Below are positions 23,720 to 32,829 of a DNA stretch of 64,000 nucleotides, piece by piece (the first letter of the stretch is position 1; every line of letters starts with the position of its first letter). The position numbers and the translations under genes are program-made. The notes beneath the pieces are model-generated. The model was not told the DNA's origin, ran no database searches, and saw only the letters and a program-made list of their open reading frames with translations. The DNA is from a bacterium. GTDB lineage: Bacteria > Patescibacteriota > Gracilibacteria > UBA1369 > GCA-2718715. The DNA lies in assembly GCA_018662325.1 (NCBI GenBank), contig JABJGM010000012.1:1-64000 (forward strand), read 5' to 3'.

Positions 23720-24694
23720 TTACTCGTCTGCAAGTGAAAGTCCTCGACCTGCTAATGCGTCTTTAACTTCATTTAGAGCTTTCTTACCAAAACCTCTTAA
23801 ATTTGATAATTTTGCTTCAGAACATTTAACTAATTGTTCAATTGATCCTATGTCTCCATTAATACAAGCATTCAGTGTTCTTGGTGATAAACCTAAGATT
23901 TCAATTGGTGTATAGGTTTCTTTAGCTGGTGCTTCTACTACTTGAGCTTGTTGTTTTGATGAAATACTATCAACATTACTTAAGAAATCAGACTCAACTG
24001 CTATTTTTTCTTCATTAAATAATGAAAAATAAGATGTTAATAGATTAGATGCAAAACGCATACTTTCTGTTGGTGTAATAGAACCATTTGTTTGGATTTC
24101 TAGAGTAAGTTTATCAAGATTTGTCATTTGACCTACACGAGTATTTTCTTGGTGAAATCTTACTTTTTTAACTGGTGAATAAAATGCATCAGTCCAGATC
24201 CAGTCAACTATGTTTTCTTTAGCTTGTCTTTCTTTTGATGTAATATATCCTACGTTTTTTTCAATTCTGATAGTAATTTCTAAATCAGTTTTGTCTTCTA
24301 AAGTAGTTATTACTAAGTCCGGATTTAAAATTTCAACATTCGAGTCTTTTTCAATCATGCTTGCTGTAACATCACCTTTTTTACTAGATTTAAGAGTTAA
24401 ATCTGCTTGTGTTACGTTACTTAACTTCACATTAAGCTGTTTAAGATTAAGTAGCATTTGAAGCACGCTATCTGAAGCACCTTCAATTGTTGAATATTCG
24501 TAGTTTTTACCCTTTACTTTAATTCCAGTTACTGCTGTTCCAGGAACTGATGAAAGTAAAACTCTTCGCATGGCATTTCCAAGTGTAGTTCCGTATCCAG
24601 ATGGAAGGGGACTTATTGTGAAAATTGTTGTGTTTTGGTCTGATTCTTCGATTTTTATTGAAGGCAAACCAATTTCTTCTTGAATTAAATGCAT
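23720..24694 (-). CDS. rpoA: RNA polymerase alpha subunit
   Basis: RpoA dimerises to seed RNA polymerase assembly. The 324 residues show the N-terminal domain with PSGYGTTLGNAMRRVLLSSVPGTAVTG, and after residue 250 a C-terminal domain (PIEILGLSPRTLNACINGDIGSI) ending with the helix-hairpin-helix NLRGFGKKALNEVKDAL, which contacts UP elements and activators. Both domains are present, so upstream A/T-rich promoter elements could be used. It lies in the alpha operon between rpsD and rplQ. Confidence 0.98.
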   Translation of the reverse strand: MHLIQEEIGLPSIKIEESDQNTTIFTISPLPSGYGTTLGNAMRRVLLSSVPGTAVTGIKVKGKNYEYSTIEGASDSVLQMLLNLKQLNVKLSNVTQADLTLKSSKKGDVTASMIEKDSNVEILNPDLVITTLEDKTDLEITIRIEKNVGYITSKERQAKENIVDWIWTDAFYSPVKKVRFHQENTRVGQMTNLDKLTLEIQTNGSITPTESMRFASNLLTSYFSLFNEEKIAVESDFLSNVDSISSKQQAQVVEAPAKETYTPIEILGLSPRTLNACINGDIGSIEQLVKCSEAKLSNLRGFGKKALNEVKDALAGRGLSLADE

Positions 24695-24712
24695 AGCAAT
24701 TAAAATTATTTT

Positions 24713-25330
24713 TTATTTAGAGTAGAATTCAACGATAGCTTGAGAGTTAATCATAACTTCAACATCGTCTTTGTCAGGTAATGCAATTACCTTTATTGTT
24801 AGTTTACCATAATCAACCTCTAACCATTTAGGATGATTAGCTTTTTTAGTTGCCTTAACTTCTTCAAAGAGTTTTGATTTAGTTAATTTATCTCTAACTT
24901 GAATTGTATCACCAATTTTAACTTCAATTGATGGCACATCAACTCTTCTTCCATTATATAGCATAATTCCATGGCTAGACATTTGTCTTGCCTGTCTTCT
25001 TGTTTCAGCTAAACCTGATCTAAAGATAACGTTGTCTAATCTTCTTTCTAATAATTTAAGAAGTTCTTGACCTGTTATTCCAGCAGTTTTTTCAGCTTTC
25101 TTATAATATTTTCTAAATTTCTTTTCTGTTAAACCAAACATAAATCTTGCTTTTTGTTTTTCTTGCAATTGTTTGGCATACTCAGACATAGATCTGAATG
25201 AAGATCTACCGTGTTGTCCTGGTGCGTATTTTCTTTTGTTAAAAGCGTTTTGTTTACTTTTTCCGTTAGAGAAAATCATTGCTCCATAACGTCGGGCTTT
25301 TCTTACGATTGGTCCTCTATATGTTGACAT
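24713..25330 (-). CDS. rpsD: 30S ribosomal protein S4
   Basis: S4 nucleates 30S assembly on the 16S 5' domain and in many bacteria represses its own operon. The 205-residue protein has KYAPGQHGRSSFRSMSEYA, LLKLLERRLDNVIFRSGLAETRRQARQ (start of the S4 RNA-binding domain), and VDYGKLTIKVIALPDKDDV at the end. The N-terminal zinc-type cysteines of some S4 variants are missing. It lies between rpsK (11 nt) and rpoA (18 nt). Confidence 0.98.
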   Translation of the reverse strand: MSTYRGPIVRKARRYGAMIFSNGKSKQNAFNKRKYAPGQHGRSSFRSMSEYAKQLQEKQKARFMFGLTEKKFRKYYKKAEKTAGITGQELLKLLERRLDNVIFRSGLAETRRQARQMSSHGIMLYNGRRVDVPSIEVKIGDTIQVRDKLTKSKLFEEVKATKKANHPKWLEVDYGKLTIKVIALPDKDDVEVMINSQAIVEFYSK

Positions 25331-25341
25331 ATGATTGTTTA

Positions 25342-25731
25342 TTAATTTCTTCTTGGTTTTTTGGCTCTTGCACCGTTATGGGCAATTGGAGTAATATCAG
25401 TTATACTTAATACTTGAACTCCAGCGGCTTGTAGACCTCTAACCGATTGTTCTCTTGACGGTCCAACACCTTTAACGTATACATCTACTTTTTCAAGTCC
25501 ATGTATTTTTGCTTTTTCAGCTGCATTTTCAGCAGCTATTTGTCCTGCGTAAGGAGTAGATTTTCTAGATCCTTTGAATCCATTAGATCCCGCAGAGCTC
25601 CAGGCTACAGTGTTTCCTTCTAGGTCTGTAATTGTTACTAAAGTATTATTGAATGAACTTTGAACATAAACTTTCCCGTGAGGCACACTTTTTTTAACCT
25701 TTTTGGTAGATTTTTGACTGTATTTTACCAT
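25342..25731 (-). CDS. rpsK: 30S ribosomal protein S11
   Basis: S11 forms part of the 30S platform next to the Shine-Dalgarno/anti-SD helix. The 129 residues include GKVYVQSSFNNTLVTITDLEGNTVAWSSAGSNGFKGSRKSTPYAGQ in mid-protein and the C-terminal THNGARxxKPRR-type ending (PIAHNGARAKKPRRN). Standard length and order after rpsM, 14 nt gap. Confidence 0.98.
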   Translation of the reverse strand: MVKYSQKSTKKVKKSVPHGKVYVQSSFNNTLVTITDLEGNTVAWSSAGSNGFKGSRKSTPYAGQIAAENAAEKAKIHGLEKVDVYVKGVGPSREQSVRGLQAAGVQVLSITDITPIAHNGARAKKPRRN

Positions 25732-25745
25732 ATTAAAAAAAATTA

Positions 25746-26120
25746 TTATTTAGTTACTTTCTTTTTGTTTGCAACTGTTCTTTTCTTACCTTTTCTTGTT
25801 CTTGCATTTGTTTTGGTGAGTTGACCTCTCACAGGAAGTCCTTTTGAATGTCTTATTCCTACGTAACAATTAATTTCTTGTTTACGTTTGATGTTCATTG
25901 CTACTTCACGTCTCAGATCACCTTCTAAAACGTAACTTTTCATTTCAGCACGAATCGCGTTTAACTCATCTTCTGTAATATCTTTCAGCTTTTTAGCTGT
26001 GTCGATTTTCAATTTCATGCAGATAGCTTCTGCTGAAGTTCGACCAATACCAGTGATATAGGTTAATGCAATAGGTACTCTTTTTTCTTTAGGGAGATTA
26101 ATCCCAGCAATTCTTGCCAT
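25746..26120 (-). CDS. rpsM: 30S ribosomal protein S13
   Basis: S13 sits in the 30S head and contacts 23S H38 and tRNA. The 124 residues show [22 protein letters not shown] at the start, [28 protein letters not shown] and [20 protein letters not shown] at the end. Normal length. It is the first gene after rpmJ, 18 nt away. Confidence 0.98.
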   Translation of the reverse strand: MARIAGINLPKEKRVPIALTYITGIGRTSAEAICMKLKIDTAKKLKDITEDELNAIRAEMKSYVLEGDLRREVAMNIKRKQEINCYVGIRHSKGLPVRGQLTKTNARTRKGKKRTVANKKKVTK

Positions 26121-26138
26121 TTTTTATATATTAAATTT

Positions 26139-26255
26139 TTATCCTTGTCTTTGTTTGTGTTTTTTTGAAACTTTGCAGATAATTCTAACTACACCTTTTC
26201 TTCTTATGACTTTGCAGTCTTTACACATTTTTTTTACGGAAGATCGTACTTTCAT
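26139..26255 (-). CDS. rpmJ: 50S ribosomal protein L36
   Basis: This small ORF codes for 38 residues: it starts [20 protein letters not shown] and ends [12 protein letters not shown]. It carries the zinc ribbon of L36 (Cys11, Cys14, Cys27, His33), so it is the zinc-binding C+ form. It lies between infA (9 nt after its stop) and rpsM, the classical position. L36 stabilises 23S rRNA near the A-site region. Confidence 0.97.
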   Translation of the reverse strand: MKVRSSVKKMCKDCKVIRRKGVVRIICKVSKKHKQRQG

Positions 26256-26264
26256 GGTTTTTAT

Positions 26265-26486
26265 TTATTCATATCTATAGGTGATTCGACCTTTATTAAG
26301 GTCATATGGAGATAGTTCAACCTTGACTTTGTCGCCTTGCAAAATTCGAATATTATTTATTCTAATTTTACCAGAGATTGAAGCTCTTATCTCATGATCA
26401 TTAGTTTCAAGTTTTACTCTAAATTCACTGTTCGGCAGTGCTTCTAGTACTAGACCATCAACTTCGATTTTTTGTTCTTTGACCAT
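26265..26486 (-). CDS. infA: Translation initiation factor IF-1
   Basis: IF-1 blocks the A site during initiation and modulates IF-2/IF-3. The 73 residues form an S1/OB fold with [32 protein letters not shown] and the end [16 protein letters not shown], typical for the family. It is the first gene of the downstream ribosomal operon, with its own promoter 21 nt upstream, following map after an 85-nt gap. Confidence 0.97.
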   Translation of the reverse strand: MVKEQKIEVDGLVLEALPNSEFRVKLETNDHEIRASISGKIRINNIRILQGDKVKVELSPYDLNKGRITYRYE

Positions 26487-26506
26487 AAATTAAATTAAGC
26501 GTCATG

Positions 26507-26535
26507 ATACTACATTATCAAATAAAATATTGCAA
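26507..26535 (-). promoter_or_regulatory. Promoter of the infA-rpmJ-rpsM-rpsI operon
   Basis: On the minus strand TTGCAA (26530-26535), 17-nt spacer, TAGTAT (26507-26512). The infA ATG is 20 nt further. The TAGTAT -10 is the same hexamer as in the rpsJ promoter. Confidence 0.7.
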
Positions 26536-26571
26536 GATTTTTTTTAATTTTTACTTGATTTTTTATTATTT

Positions 26572-27342
26572 TTAATTTTTCAAATGTACTTCAATATCTT
26601 CATCAGATCTTTTTGTAAGAATTTCACATCCATCTTTTTTTATTAGGATCATGTGTTCCCATTGGCACCCAATAGTTCCATCAATTGATACTATTGTCCA
26701 ATCATCATCTAGAGTTACCATTTGACCTGTATTAATCCCAATTATGGGCTCTACGCATATGATCATTCCTTCTTTTAATGTTGGTCCTGTGTTAGGCTTT
26801 CCAAAATTTAAAATTTGCGGTGGTTCCCATAGTGCGTTTCCAACTCCGTGTCCTGTTAAGTCTTTAAAAATTTTATACCCTTTTTCTCTAGTTATTTTTT
26901 CAATATAGTGCCCCAGATCTCCAACTTTAACTCCGTCCTTAATAAAATTTAATGCTTTGTATAAAATTTGTTGACAATTATCTATGAATTCTTGAGCTTC
27001 TGGATTTCCACCGACTATTTTTGAAAAGGCTGAATCACTAAAATATCCATTTAAAATCACTCCACAGTCTACTGTTATTTTATCACCATCTTGCAGGGGA
27101 GTGTCGTCAGGAATTCCATGAACAATTTCATCGTTTACGGCCTTACATATTGTATTTGGAAATCCATGATGTCCTTTGAAGGCTGGTTTACCACCTTTGG
27201 AAATAATATAATCATAGGCGATTTTATCCAATTGATTAGTTGTTACTCCTACTTTGATATTTTTTTCTACTAATTCAAGAGTTTCAACTAGGACTCTAGC
27301 CGAGGCTTTAATCCCATTAATCTCTTTTTGTGTTTTAATCAT
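26572..27342 (-). CDS. map: Methionine aminopeptidase, type I
   Basis: Map removes the initiator Met from nascent proteins. The 256 residues follow the type I pattern: KEINGIKASARVLVETLEL, HGFPNTICKAVNDEIVHGIP (substrate His in HGIP), metal ligands in VDCGVILNGYFSD, GHGVG and EPIIG, and the last Glu in QWEHMILI. It starts inside the adk stop (TAATG, 1-nt overlap), so it is translationally coupled to adk, a common gene pair. Confidence 0.97.
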   Translation of the reverse strand: MIKTQKEINGIKASARVLVETLELVEKNIKVGVTTNQLDKIAYDYIISKGGKPAFKGHHGFPNTICKAVNDEIVHGIPDDTPLQDGDKITVDCGVILNGYFSDSAFSKIVGGNPEAQEFIDNCQQILYKALNFIKDGVKVGDLGHYIEKITREKGYKIFKDLTGHGVGNALWEPPQILNFGKPNTGPTLKEGMIICVEPIIGINTGQMVTLDDDWTIVSIDGTIGCQWEHMILIKKDGCEILTKRSDEDIEVHLKN

Positions 27343-27896
27343 TATAGTTGTTTTATTAATTCTTCGTTTATGTTTTCTATACTTTGATCAGCATTGATTT
27401 CGATTACCTCGTAGTTTTCTTTTATTTTTTCTATTACCGGCAAAGTATCGTTATAGAAGATTGAAATTCTTTTTTCAATTGCTTCATGCGTATCATCAGC
27501 TCGATGTTCAATTTCAGCTCTTTTCAGTAATCTTTCGATTGATTTATCTTTACTTAGTTCAAAAATTACAGCTTTAAAATCTAATTGAGACTTTTTAACT
27601 ATTTCTTGAAATGTTTTTAATTGTTCTTGATTTCTAGGAAATCCATCAAAGATAATTTTTTGGTCTTTATTTTTTTCTATAAAGCTTTCAATTAATCTTT
27701 TAATATGATTACTTGAAACTAGGTTTCCTGAGTTAATTGTTTCTTTGATTTCAATTCCAAGAGATGATTCTTCTTTGGCAATTTTTCTAAGCTCAGCCCC
27801 TGTTTCAAAAATTTTGTAATCTAATTTTTCAGATAATAGTTTTGCTTGAGTTCCTTTCCCTGAACCTTGGACTCCAAATAATACTAGTAAATTCAT
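27342..27896 (-). CDS. adk: Adenylate kinase, short-LID form
   Basis: Adk equilibrates AMP, ADP and ATP. The 184 residues have the P-loop GVQGSGKGTQAKLL (8-21), the AMP-binding region ETGAELRKIA, IFDGFPRNQEQ and LLKRAEIEHRADDTHEAIEKRI. The long LID domain with four zinc Cys seen in many bacteria is missing, leaving the compact form. It is separated from secY by a terminator and has its own TATAAT box 10 nt before the ATG, so it is not in the spc operon transcript. Confidence 0.96.
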   Translation of the reverse strand: MNLLVLFGVQGSGKGTQAKLLSEKLDYKIFETGAELRKIAKEESSLGIEIKETINSGNLVSSNHIKRLIESFIEKNKDQKIIFDGFPRNQEQLKTFQEIVKKSQLDFKAVIFELSKDKSIERLLKRAEIEHRADDTHEAIEKRISIFYNDTLPVIEKIKENYEVIEINADQSIENINEELIKQL

Positions 27897-27906
27897 AATT
27901 ATAAAT

Positions 27907-27912
27907 ATTATA
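27907..27912 (-). promoter_or_regulatory. -10 box (TATAAT) of adk-map
   Basis: On the minus strand TATAAT ends 10 nt before the adk ATG. The mRNA leader would be only a few bases. Confidence 0.6.
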
Positions 27913-27953
27913 CTTTAATATATAAATTCTATATATTTTTAATTTTTAAGCAA

Positions 27954-27984
27954 TAAAAAAAGCCAGACTGTAAAAGTCTGGCTT
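27954..27984 (-). terminator. Terminator after secY
   Basis: AGCCAGACT (27961-27969) pairs perfectly with AGTCTGGCT (27975-27983) around a 5-nt loop. On the minus strand T6 follows. It closes the rpsJ-to-secY array 17 nt after the secY stop. Confidence 0.88.
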
Positions 27985-28000
27985 GGGTATATAAATTATC

Positions 28001-29281
28001 TTATATAAGATTATTATAATTATCTGAGATTAAGTTGGCTTCAACTTGACGTTTTAAGTCTAGAATTACACCTACGATAATCAATATTCCGGCTCCTGAA
28101 ATCAGAAGAGGTAATTGATTTCCTGTTGTTCCAATTAAATTTTGGAAAATAATTGGGAGTACAGCTATAAGTGCAATAAATAGTCCACCAAATAAGTTTA
28201 ATCTATCTGAAACTTGTCTTAAATAATCAGCAGTATTTTTTCCTGGTCTAATTCCTGGGATATATCCACCTCTTTTTTGCATATTTTCTGCTACCTTTTC
28301 TGTGTCAAAGGTTATATTTACATAGAAGTAAGTGAAACCTAATATCAGTAAAAATAAAGTTAATATATATAGAGGTTGATTCATTCCAAAGTTAGCAAGG
28401 ATAAATTCTGAGATTGCAACCAATGTACTAGAAGAAGAACCTGAAATTAATTGTGCAACAATTGTAGGTAAAGTAACTACAGATACTGCAAATATAATTG
28501 GGATCATTCCAGCTTGATTAACTTTGATTGGAAGTGAGCTTACTGAAGCCTTTTTAGTTTTTGAACCATAAGCTACAGGTATCTCACGACTAGCATCGGT
28601 TACTATTACCGTTGCTACAATTAGAGCTAATGTGAATAGTACTACTGATACTACTGGTATTAATTGATTAATATCTGAACTAGCTACTATTAAATTTTGA
28701 GCTAGAGCAGTTGGTACAGTTGAAATGATTGATACTAGAATTAAAAGGGAAATCCCATTTCCAATTCCGTTTTCAGTCATAATTTCACCTAACCACATAA
28801 TTAATACAGAACCTGCTGATACTGTTAGCATTATAGGAAGTATTACCGATGGATCACTAATGTTTGATATAATTGGCATTTGTGAATTCAAAAGTAGAAT
28901 TGTTCCATATGATTGTAGGAATGCTAACGGTAGTGTTAACCATCTAGTGATTGCATTTAGTTTTTTACGACCAGTTTCACCTTCTTTAGACATTTCTTCT
29001 AGTTTAGGCCAAATTACTGTTAGTAATTGAATTATAATAGAAGCGTTAATGTATGGACCAAGTCCCATTAGAACTATTGAGAAGTTTTCAGCTGACCCAC
29101 CTGTTAAAAGTGAGAATAAGCTTAGATACTCATTTTGTTCAAAGATACTTTTCAAAGCTACTAAATCAATTCCTGGAATTGAGATTTGAGCTAGAAACCT
29201 GTAAGCAACAATGATTGCTATTGTAAACAGTATCTTCTTTCTTAGACCTTGGTTTTTGAAGATTTGAACTAGTTTTTGCAT
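28001..29281 (-). CDS. secY: Protein translocase subunit SecY
   Basis: SecY forms the channel for Sec export and membrane insertion. The 426 residues have about ten hydrophobic segments, an N-terminal KNQGLRKKILFTIAIIVAYR, the plug-side GIDLVAL, and a late cytoplasmic loop with MQKRGGYIPGIRPGKNTADYL, the conserved ribosome/SecA-binding loop. It is the last gene of the spc operon after rplO (12 nt), followed by a strong terminator. Confidence 0.98.
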   Translation of the reverse strand: MQKLVQIFKNQGLRKKILFTIAIIVAYRFLAQISIPGIDLVALKSIFEQNEYLSLFSLLTGGSAENFSIVLMGLGPYINASIIIQLLTVIWPKLEEMSKEGETGRKKLNAITRWLTLPLAFLQSYGTILLLNSQMPIISNISDPSVILPIMLTVSAGSVLIMWLGEIMTENGIGNGISLLILVSIISTVPTALAQNLIVASSDINQLIPVVSVVLFTLALIVATVIVTDASREIPVAYGSKTKKASVSSLPIKVNQAGMIPIIFAVSVVTLPTIVAQLISGSSSSTLVAISEFILANFGMNQPLYILTLFLLILGFTYFYVNITFDTEKVAENMQKRGGYIPGIRPGKNTADYLRQVSDRLNLFGGLFIALIAVLPIIFQNLIGTTGNQLPLLISGAGILIIVGVILDLKRQVEANLISDNYNNLI

Positions 29282-29293
29282 TTTTAAATCGTA

Positions 29294-29743
29294 TTATTGT
29301 TTTACTAAAAGTTTAACAGTTCCACCGGCTTTCTCAATGGCTTTTACTGCGGATTTAGAAGCTTTGTCAACTTCAACAGTTAATTTTTTAGATAATTCTC
29401 CACTACCTAAAACTTTAATTGCTTGTTTTTTTGGTAAGATACCTTTTGTTGATAAATATTCAGCGTTTACAGTATCACCACTTTTACAAATGTTTTCTAA
29501 ATCAGTTAAGTTTAGTATAAAATAATCGATTCTATTAATACTTTTAAAACCTCTTAATTTTGGAAGTTTTTTCCATAGGGGAGTTTGACCCCCTTCAAAT
29601 CCTGGTCTTACACCTCCAGATTTACGAGAGTTTTGACCATTCATCCCACGAGTACAAAATGTTCCGTGTCCAGATCCGTTTCCTCGTCCAACACGTTTTT
29701 TTCTACTTAGAGATGATGATTTTAAGTTATGTAATTTACTCAT
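29294..29743 (-). CDS. rplO: 50S ribosomal protein L15
   Basis: L15 binds 23S rRNA and is central to late 50S assembly. The 149 residues include KRVGRGNGSGHGTFCTRGMNGQNSRKSGGVRPGFEGGQTPLWKKLPKLRGF, the classic Gly-rich N-terminal part, and a C-terminal globular domain with VEKAG-like IEKAGGTVKLL. It follows rpsE after 25 nt; the L30 gene (rpmD), normally between them, is missing. Confidence 0.98.
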   Translation of the reverse strand: MSKLHNLKSSSLSRKKRVGRGNGSGHGTFCTRGMNGQNSRKSGGVRPGFEGGQTPLWKKLPKLRGFKSINRIDYFILNLTDLENICKSGDTVNAEYLSTKGILPKKQAIKVLGSGELSKKLTVEVDKASKSAVKAIEKAGGTVKLLVKQ

Positions 29744-29768
29744 CTTAATTCATTAATTTTTTTTTGAA

Positions 29769-30425
29769 TTACTCAGCTTTTTTAGCGGGAGCCTTTTTGG
29801 CTGGAGCTTTTTTAGCTGGAGCTTTCTTTGCAGCTTCTGCTTTTTTAACAGGAGCTTTTTTTACAGCTTCTGTTTTTCTAGGTGTAGCTTTTCTAGCTTG
29901 TCCCTTGTTAAACGGAGCTTTTTGTTTGATTTCTTGTTTAGCTTTTTCAGCTTTTTCCATAGCAGGAGTTTTTCTAAGTTCGCTAAGAGCTAAAATTGTA
30001 GCTTTAGATGTAGATAATTTGTTAGTTGTCCCTAAGGATTTAGTTAGGATGTTTTTAACACCTGCTAACTCTAACACAGTTCTAACAGCTCCACCTGCAA
30101 TTATACCCGTACCAGGTTGTGCTGGTTTGAATAGTACGATTGCACTTTTGAATTTCACTTGGTGATCGTGTGGGATACTTCCTTTAAATAATGGAACTTT
30201 GATCATAGTTTTTTTAGCAGCATTTACTGCTTTTTGAATTGCTCCAGTAACTTCATTTGATTTACCGATACCAACTCCAACTCTACCTTTTTTATCTCCA
30301 ACACATACTGTTGCTCTGAATCTTAATCTTCGTCCACCTTTTACTACACGAGTAACTCTATCAATTTGAATAACTGATTCTTCGAACTCTTTTTTGGCTT
30401 TGAAATTTTTTCTATGAGATTTCAT
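29769..30425 (-). CDS. rpsE: 30S ribosomal protein S5 with Lys/Ala-rich tail
   Basis: S5 sits at the mRNA entry and affects decoding accuracy. Residues 1-160 have [42 protein letters not shown] and the [29 protein letters not shown] block. Usual S5 has about 165 residues; here 50 extra residues follow, made of Lys, Ala and Pro in repeats ([15 protein letters not shown]). A similar tail is on rplV. The tail could contact rRNA or just be solvent-exposed. It lies 10 nt after rplR. Confidence 0.96.
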   Translation of the reverse strand: MKSHRKNFKAKKEFEESVIQIDRVTRVVKGGRRLRFRATVCVGDKKGRVGVGIGKSNEVTGAIQKAVNAAKKTMIKVPLFKGSIPHDHQVKFKSAIVLFKPAQPGTGIIAGGAVRTVLELAGVKNILTKSLGTTNKLSTSKATILALSELRKTPAMEKAEKAKQEIKQKAPFNKGQARKATPRKTEAVKKAPVKKAEAAKKAPAKKAPAKKAPAKKAE

Positions 30426-30435
30426 TGTTTTTTAA

Positions 30436-30777
30436 TTAGAATTTTAGTCCATTTTCTCTAGCAGATTCAGCTAGTGCTTTGACTCTTCCGTGAAATTTGT
30501 ATCCACCTCTATCAAATACACATTCGCTAATTTTCTTTTCTTTAGCTTTCTTAGCTAGGTCTTCACCAACTTTTTGGGCTGATTGAGTTTTGGTCACTTT
30601 ATCTTTGCTTTTGATGCTTGATGCTTGCGCAAGAACAATACCATTTTCATCATCAATAAGTTGTGCGTAGATGTTAGTTAACGACCGAAACACAGATAGT
30701 CTAGGTTTTGATTGTGAACCAATCACTCTAGATCTAATTTTTTTGTGTCTTTTTTTTCTTGCAACTTGATTAGTCAT
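30436..30777 (-). CDS. rplR: 50S ribosomal protein L18
   Basis: L18 carries 5S rRNA into the 50S. The 113 residues show [38 protein letters not shown] and end with [26 protein letters not shown], both family hallmarks. The gene lies 14 nt after rplF and 10 nt before rpsE. Confidence 0.98.
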   Translation of the reverse strand: MTNQVARKKRHKKIRSRVIGSQSKPRLSVFRSLTNIYAQLIDDENGIVLAQASSIKSKDKVTKTQSAQKVGEDLAKKAKEKKISECVFDRGGYKFHGRVKALAESARENGLKF

Positions 30778-30791
30778 TTTTAGTTAATTAT

Positions 30792-31337
30792 TTATTTAGC
30801 AGCTTGTTTACCAGCTTTTCTAATAATTCTTTCGCCAACGTAGCGAATACCTTTACCTTTATAAGGTTCAGGTTTTTTAAGAGATCTAATTTCTGCCGCT
30901 ACTTGACCTACATGTTGTTTGTCAATTCCGCTTACGATAATGATATTATTTTTTTCCTTATCAATTTCTGCAGAAACAGTCTCTTTAACAGTATATTTTA
31001 CTGGATGAGAGAACCCTAGTGAGAACTCTAAATTTGTTCCAGTTTTTTTAACTCTGTAACCAACCCCTTGGATTTCTAGACGTTTTTCGTAGCCATTAGT
31101 TACTCCCGTAACCATGTTAGAAATCAATGAACGGTATAATCCATGCATCGATCGCGCCTCTTTAGTTTCATTAACAGGGTTAACTTGTACTTCGTTATCG
31201 GTTAAGGTGATTTTTACAAGTGGTTTGTATTCAATTTGTAATTCTCCTTTAGGTCCTTTAACTAATACAGTATTTTCAGTAATAGAAACTTCCACGTTTG
31301 ATGGGATGATTACTGGTAATTTACCTATTCTTGACAT
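30792..31337 (-). CDS. rplF: 50S ribosomal protein L6
   Basis: L6 lies near the sarcin-ricin loop and factor-binding site. The 181 residues show MSRIGKLPVIIPSNVEVSI, two related alpha/beta halves, and the late PEPYKGKGIRYVGERIIRKAGKQAAK, standard for L6. Order rpsH-rplF-rplR is conserved. Confidence 0.98.
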   Translation of the reverse strand: MSRIGKLPVIIPSNVEVSITENTVLVKGPKGELQIEYKPLVKITLTDNEVQVNPVNETKEARSMHGLYRSLISNMVTGVTNGYEKRLEIQGVGYRVKKTGTNLEFSLGFSHPVKYTVKETVSAEIDKEKNNIIIVSGIDKQHVGQVAAEIRSLKKPEPYKGKGIRYVGERIIRKAGKQAAK

Positions 31338-31349
31338 TTTTATATTGAA

Positions 31350-31730
31350 TTAATAAATTTTGCAAATTACTTCTCCACCTAATTGAGATTTGAATGCTTT
31401 ATATTGAGGCATTAAACCCTTAGATGTTGAGATAATTTCTATACCCAAGCCAGCTTTTACCGGTTTGAATTCTGTATGTTTTTTGTAGATTCTTTGACCT
31501 GGCGATGAAACTCTTTTTAGAGTTAGATTTGGTCTTGCGTAATTTAGAGTTATTAATAGCTCTTTCTTATCGTCTTCAACCACATCTACTTTGCTTAGGA
31601 AACCATGTTTTACCATGATTTTGCAAATTTCATGCTTTATTTTTGAATATCTACAGTTTGTGTTTTCTTTTTTCGCTTTTTGGGCGTTTCTGATTCTGGT
31701 CAATAAATCAGCTATTGAGTCTGTTACCAT
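31350..31730 (-). CDS. rpsH: 30S ribosomal protein S8
   Basis: S8 binds the central domain of 16S rRNA and, in E. coli, represses the spc operon by binding its mRNA. The 126 residues have DSIADLLTRIRNAQKAKKENTNCRYSKIKHEICKIM and the C-terminal STSKGLMPQYKAFKSQLGGEVICKIY, with the STSxGxM motif. It lies 19 nt after rpsN. Confidence 0.97.
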   Translation of the reverse strand: MVTDSIADLLTRIRNAQKAKKENTNCRYSKIKHEICKIMVKHGFLSKVDVVEDDKKELLITLNYARPNLTLKRVSSPGQRIYKKHTEFKPVKAGLGIEIISTSKGLMPQYKAFKSQLGGEVICKIY

Positions 31731-31749
31731 ATTTGTAAATTTTAATTTT

Positions 31750-31974
31750 TTACCATGAAGATTTTTTCACTCCAGTTAGTTTACCTGTTACAGCTAGCTC
31801 TCTGAAGCAAATTCTACAGATGTCAAAGTATCTCATGTATCCATGTCTTCTCCCGCATTGGGAACATCTATTCACTAATCTTGTGGCTTGTTTATGTTTT
31901 CGCCCTTCAGCTTTAGCTTTTAAGATTTTCTCTTTTCTTTTTGAGTCTTTAACAACTAGTGCTTTTCTTGCCAT
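31750..31974 (-). CDS. rpsN: 30S ribosomal protein S14, zinc type
   Basis: S14 is in the 30S head. The 74 residues have [25 protein letters not shown] near the C-terminus, with the CxxC...CxxC zinc site of the short S14 form; zinc-type S14 normally has 61 residues, so there is a small N-terminal addition ([16 protein letters not shown]). It lies between rplE (1-nt gap) and rpsH. Confidence 0.96.
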   Translation of the reverse strand: MARKALVVKDSKRKEKILKAKAEGRKHKQATRLVNRCSQCGRRHGYMRYFDICRICFRELAVTGKLTGVKKSSW

Positions 31975-31975
31975 A

Positions 31976-32515
31976 TTATTGTTTTTTAAATGGGAAATTA
32001 TATAGTTTTAGAAGTTCTACACCCTCTTTATTAGATTTAGCTGTAGTTTTGATGTTGATTTGTAAACCATGAATTGTTACCAAATCATCAGGGTTGATTT
32101 CCGGAAATACTAAATGTTCTTTAATACCAACAGAAATGTTCCCTTGACCATCCATGCTTCTTTCAGAGTATCCTTGGAAATCTCTGATACGTGGACAAAC
32201 TATATGAATGAAGTTATTTAAGAAATCAAACATTCTTCGACCTCTTAATGTAACTGTTACACCAGTTGGCATTTCTTCTCTAAGTTTAAAGTTAGAGATT
32301 GAAAGTCTTGCTTTAGTTACTACAGGTTTTTGTCCTGCAATAAAAGTAAGATTTTCTACAACTTCTTTAACAACTTTTTTATCGCTGTTATAAAGTTTAC
32401 CAATACCTGCTGAAATAGTTATTTTACTTATTCTTGGCAGAGCCATAGGATTTTTTAATCCTAGGTTTTCTGCTAGTTTGCCAGTAATATCTTTGTGTGT
32501 AAGTACTTTATTCAT
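31976..32515 (-). CDS. rplE: 50S ribosomal protein L5
   Basis: L5 binds 5S rRNA and contacts the P-site tRNA. The 179 residues show [57 protein letters not shown], and [19 protein letters not shown], all characteristic. The gene is 4 nt after rplX and only 1 nt from rpsN. Confidence 0.98.
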   Translation of the reverse strand: MNKVLTHKDITGKLAENLGLKNPMALPRISKITISAGIGKLYNSDKKVVKEVVENLTFIAGQKPVVTKARLSISNFKLREEMPTGVTVTLRGRRMFDFLNNFIHIVCPRIRDFQGYSERSMDGQGNISVGIKEHLVFPEINPDDLVTIHGLQINIKTTAKSNKEGVELLKLYNFPFKKQ

Positions 32516-32519
32516 TTTA

Positions 32520-32828
32520 CTACTTAATTACTTTATTAGATTTTACAGAAACTCTTTGTTTGTTTCCTTTTGAATCTTTTTCTACTCGAATTCGAGTGGC
32601 TTTTTTTGTTTCTGGATCAATTAATGCTACATTTGAAGCATCAATTTTTGCGTTGATTTTAGTCATAGATCCAGGTCCTTGTTGTGATTTCTTTTTGAAT
32701 TTAGTTTTTTCGTTCATACCTTCAACGATAACATGGTTACTGTCTGCAAAAGTTTTTAATACTTTTCCAGTTTTACCCTTATCTTTTCCAGTTGTTACGA
32801 TTACTAAATCGTCTTTTTTTATTTTCAT
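32520..32828 (-). CDS. rplX: 50S ribosomal protein L24
   Basis: L24 starts 50S assembly and lies at the exit tunnel. The 102 residues carry KKDDLVIVTTGKDKGKTGKVLKTF (a KOW motif) and VEGMNEKTKFKKKSQ, then IDASNVALIDPETKKATRI. It follows rplN by 1 nt. Confidence 0.97.
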   Translation of the reverse strand: MKIKKDDLVIVTTGKDKGKTGKVLKTFADSNHVIVEGMNEKTKFKKKSQQGPGSMTKINAKIDASNVALIDPETKKATRIRVEKDSKGNKQRVSVKSNKVIK

Positions 32829-32829
32829 A

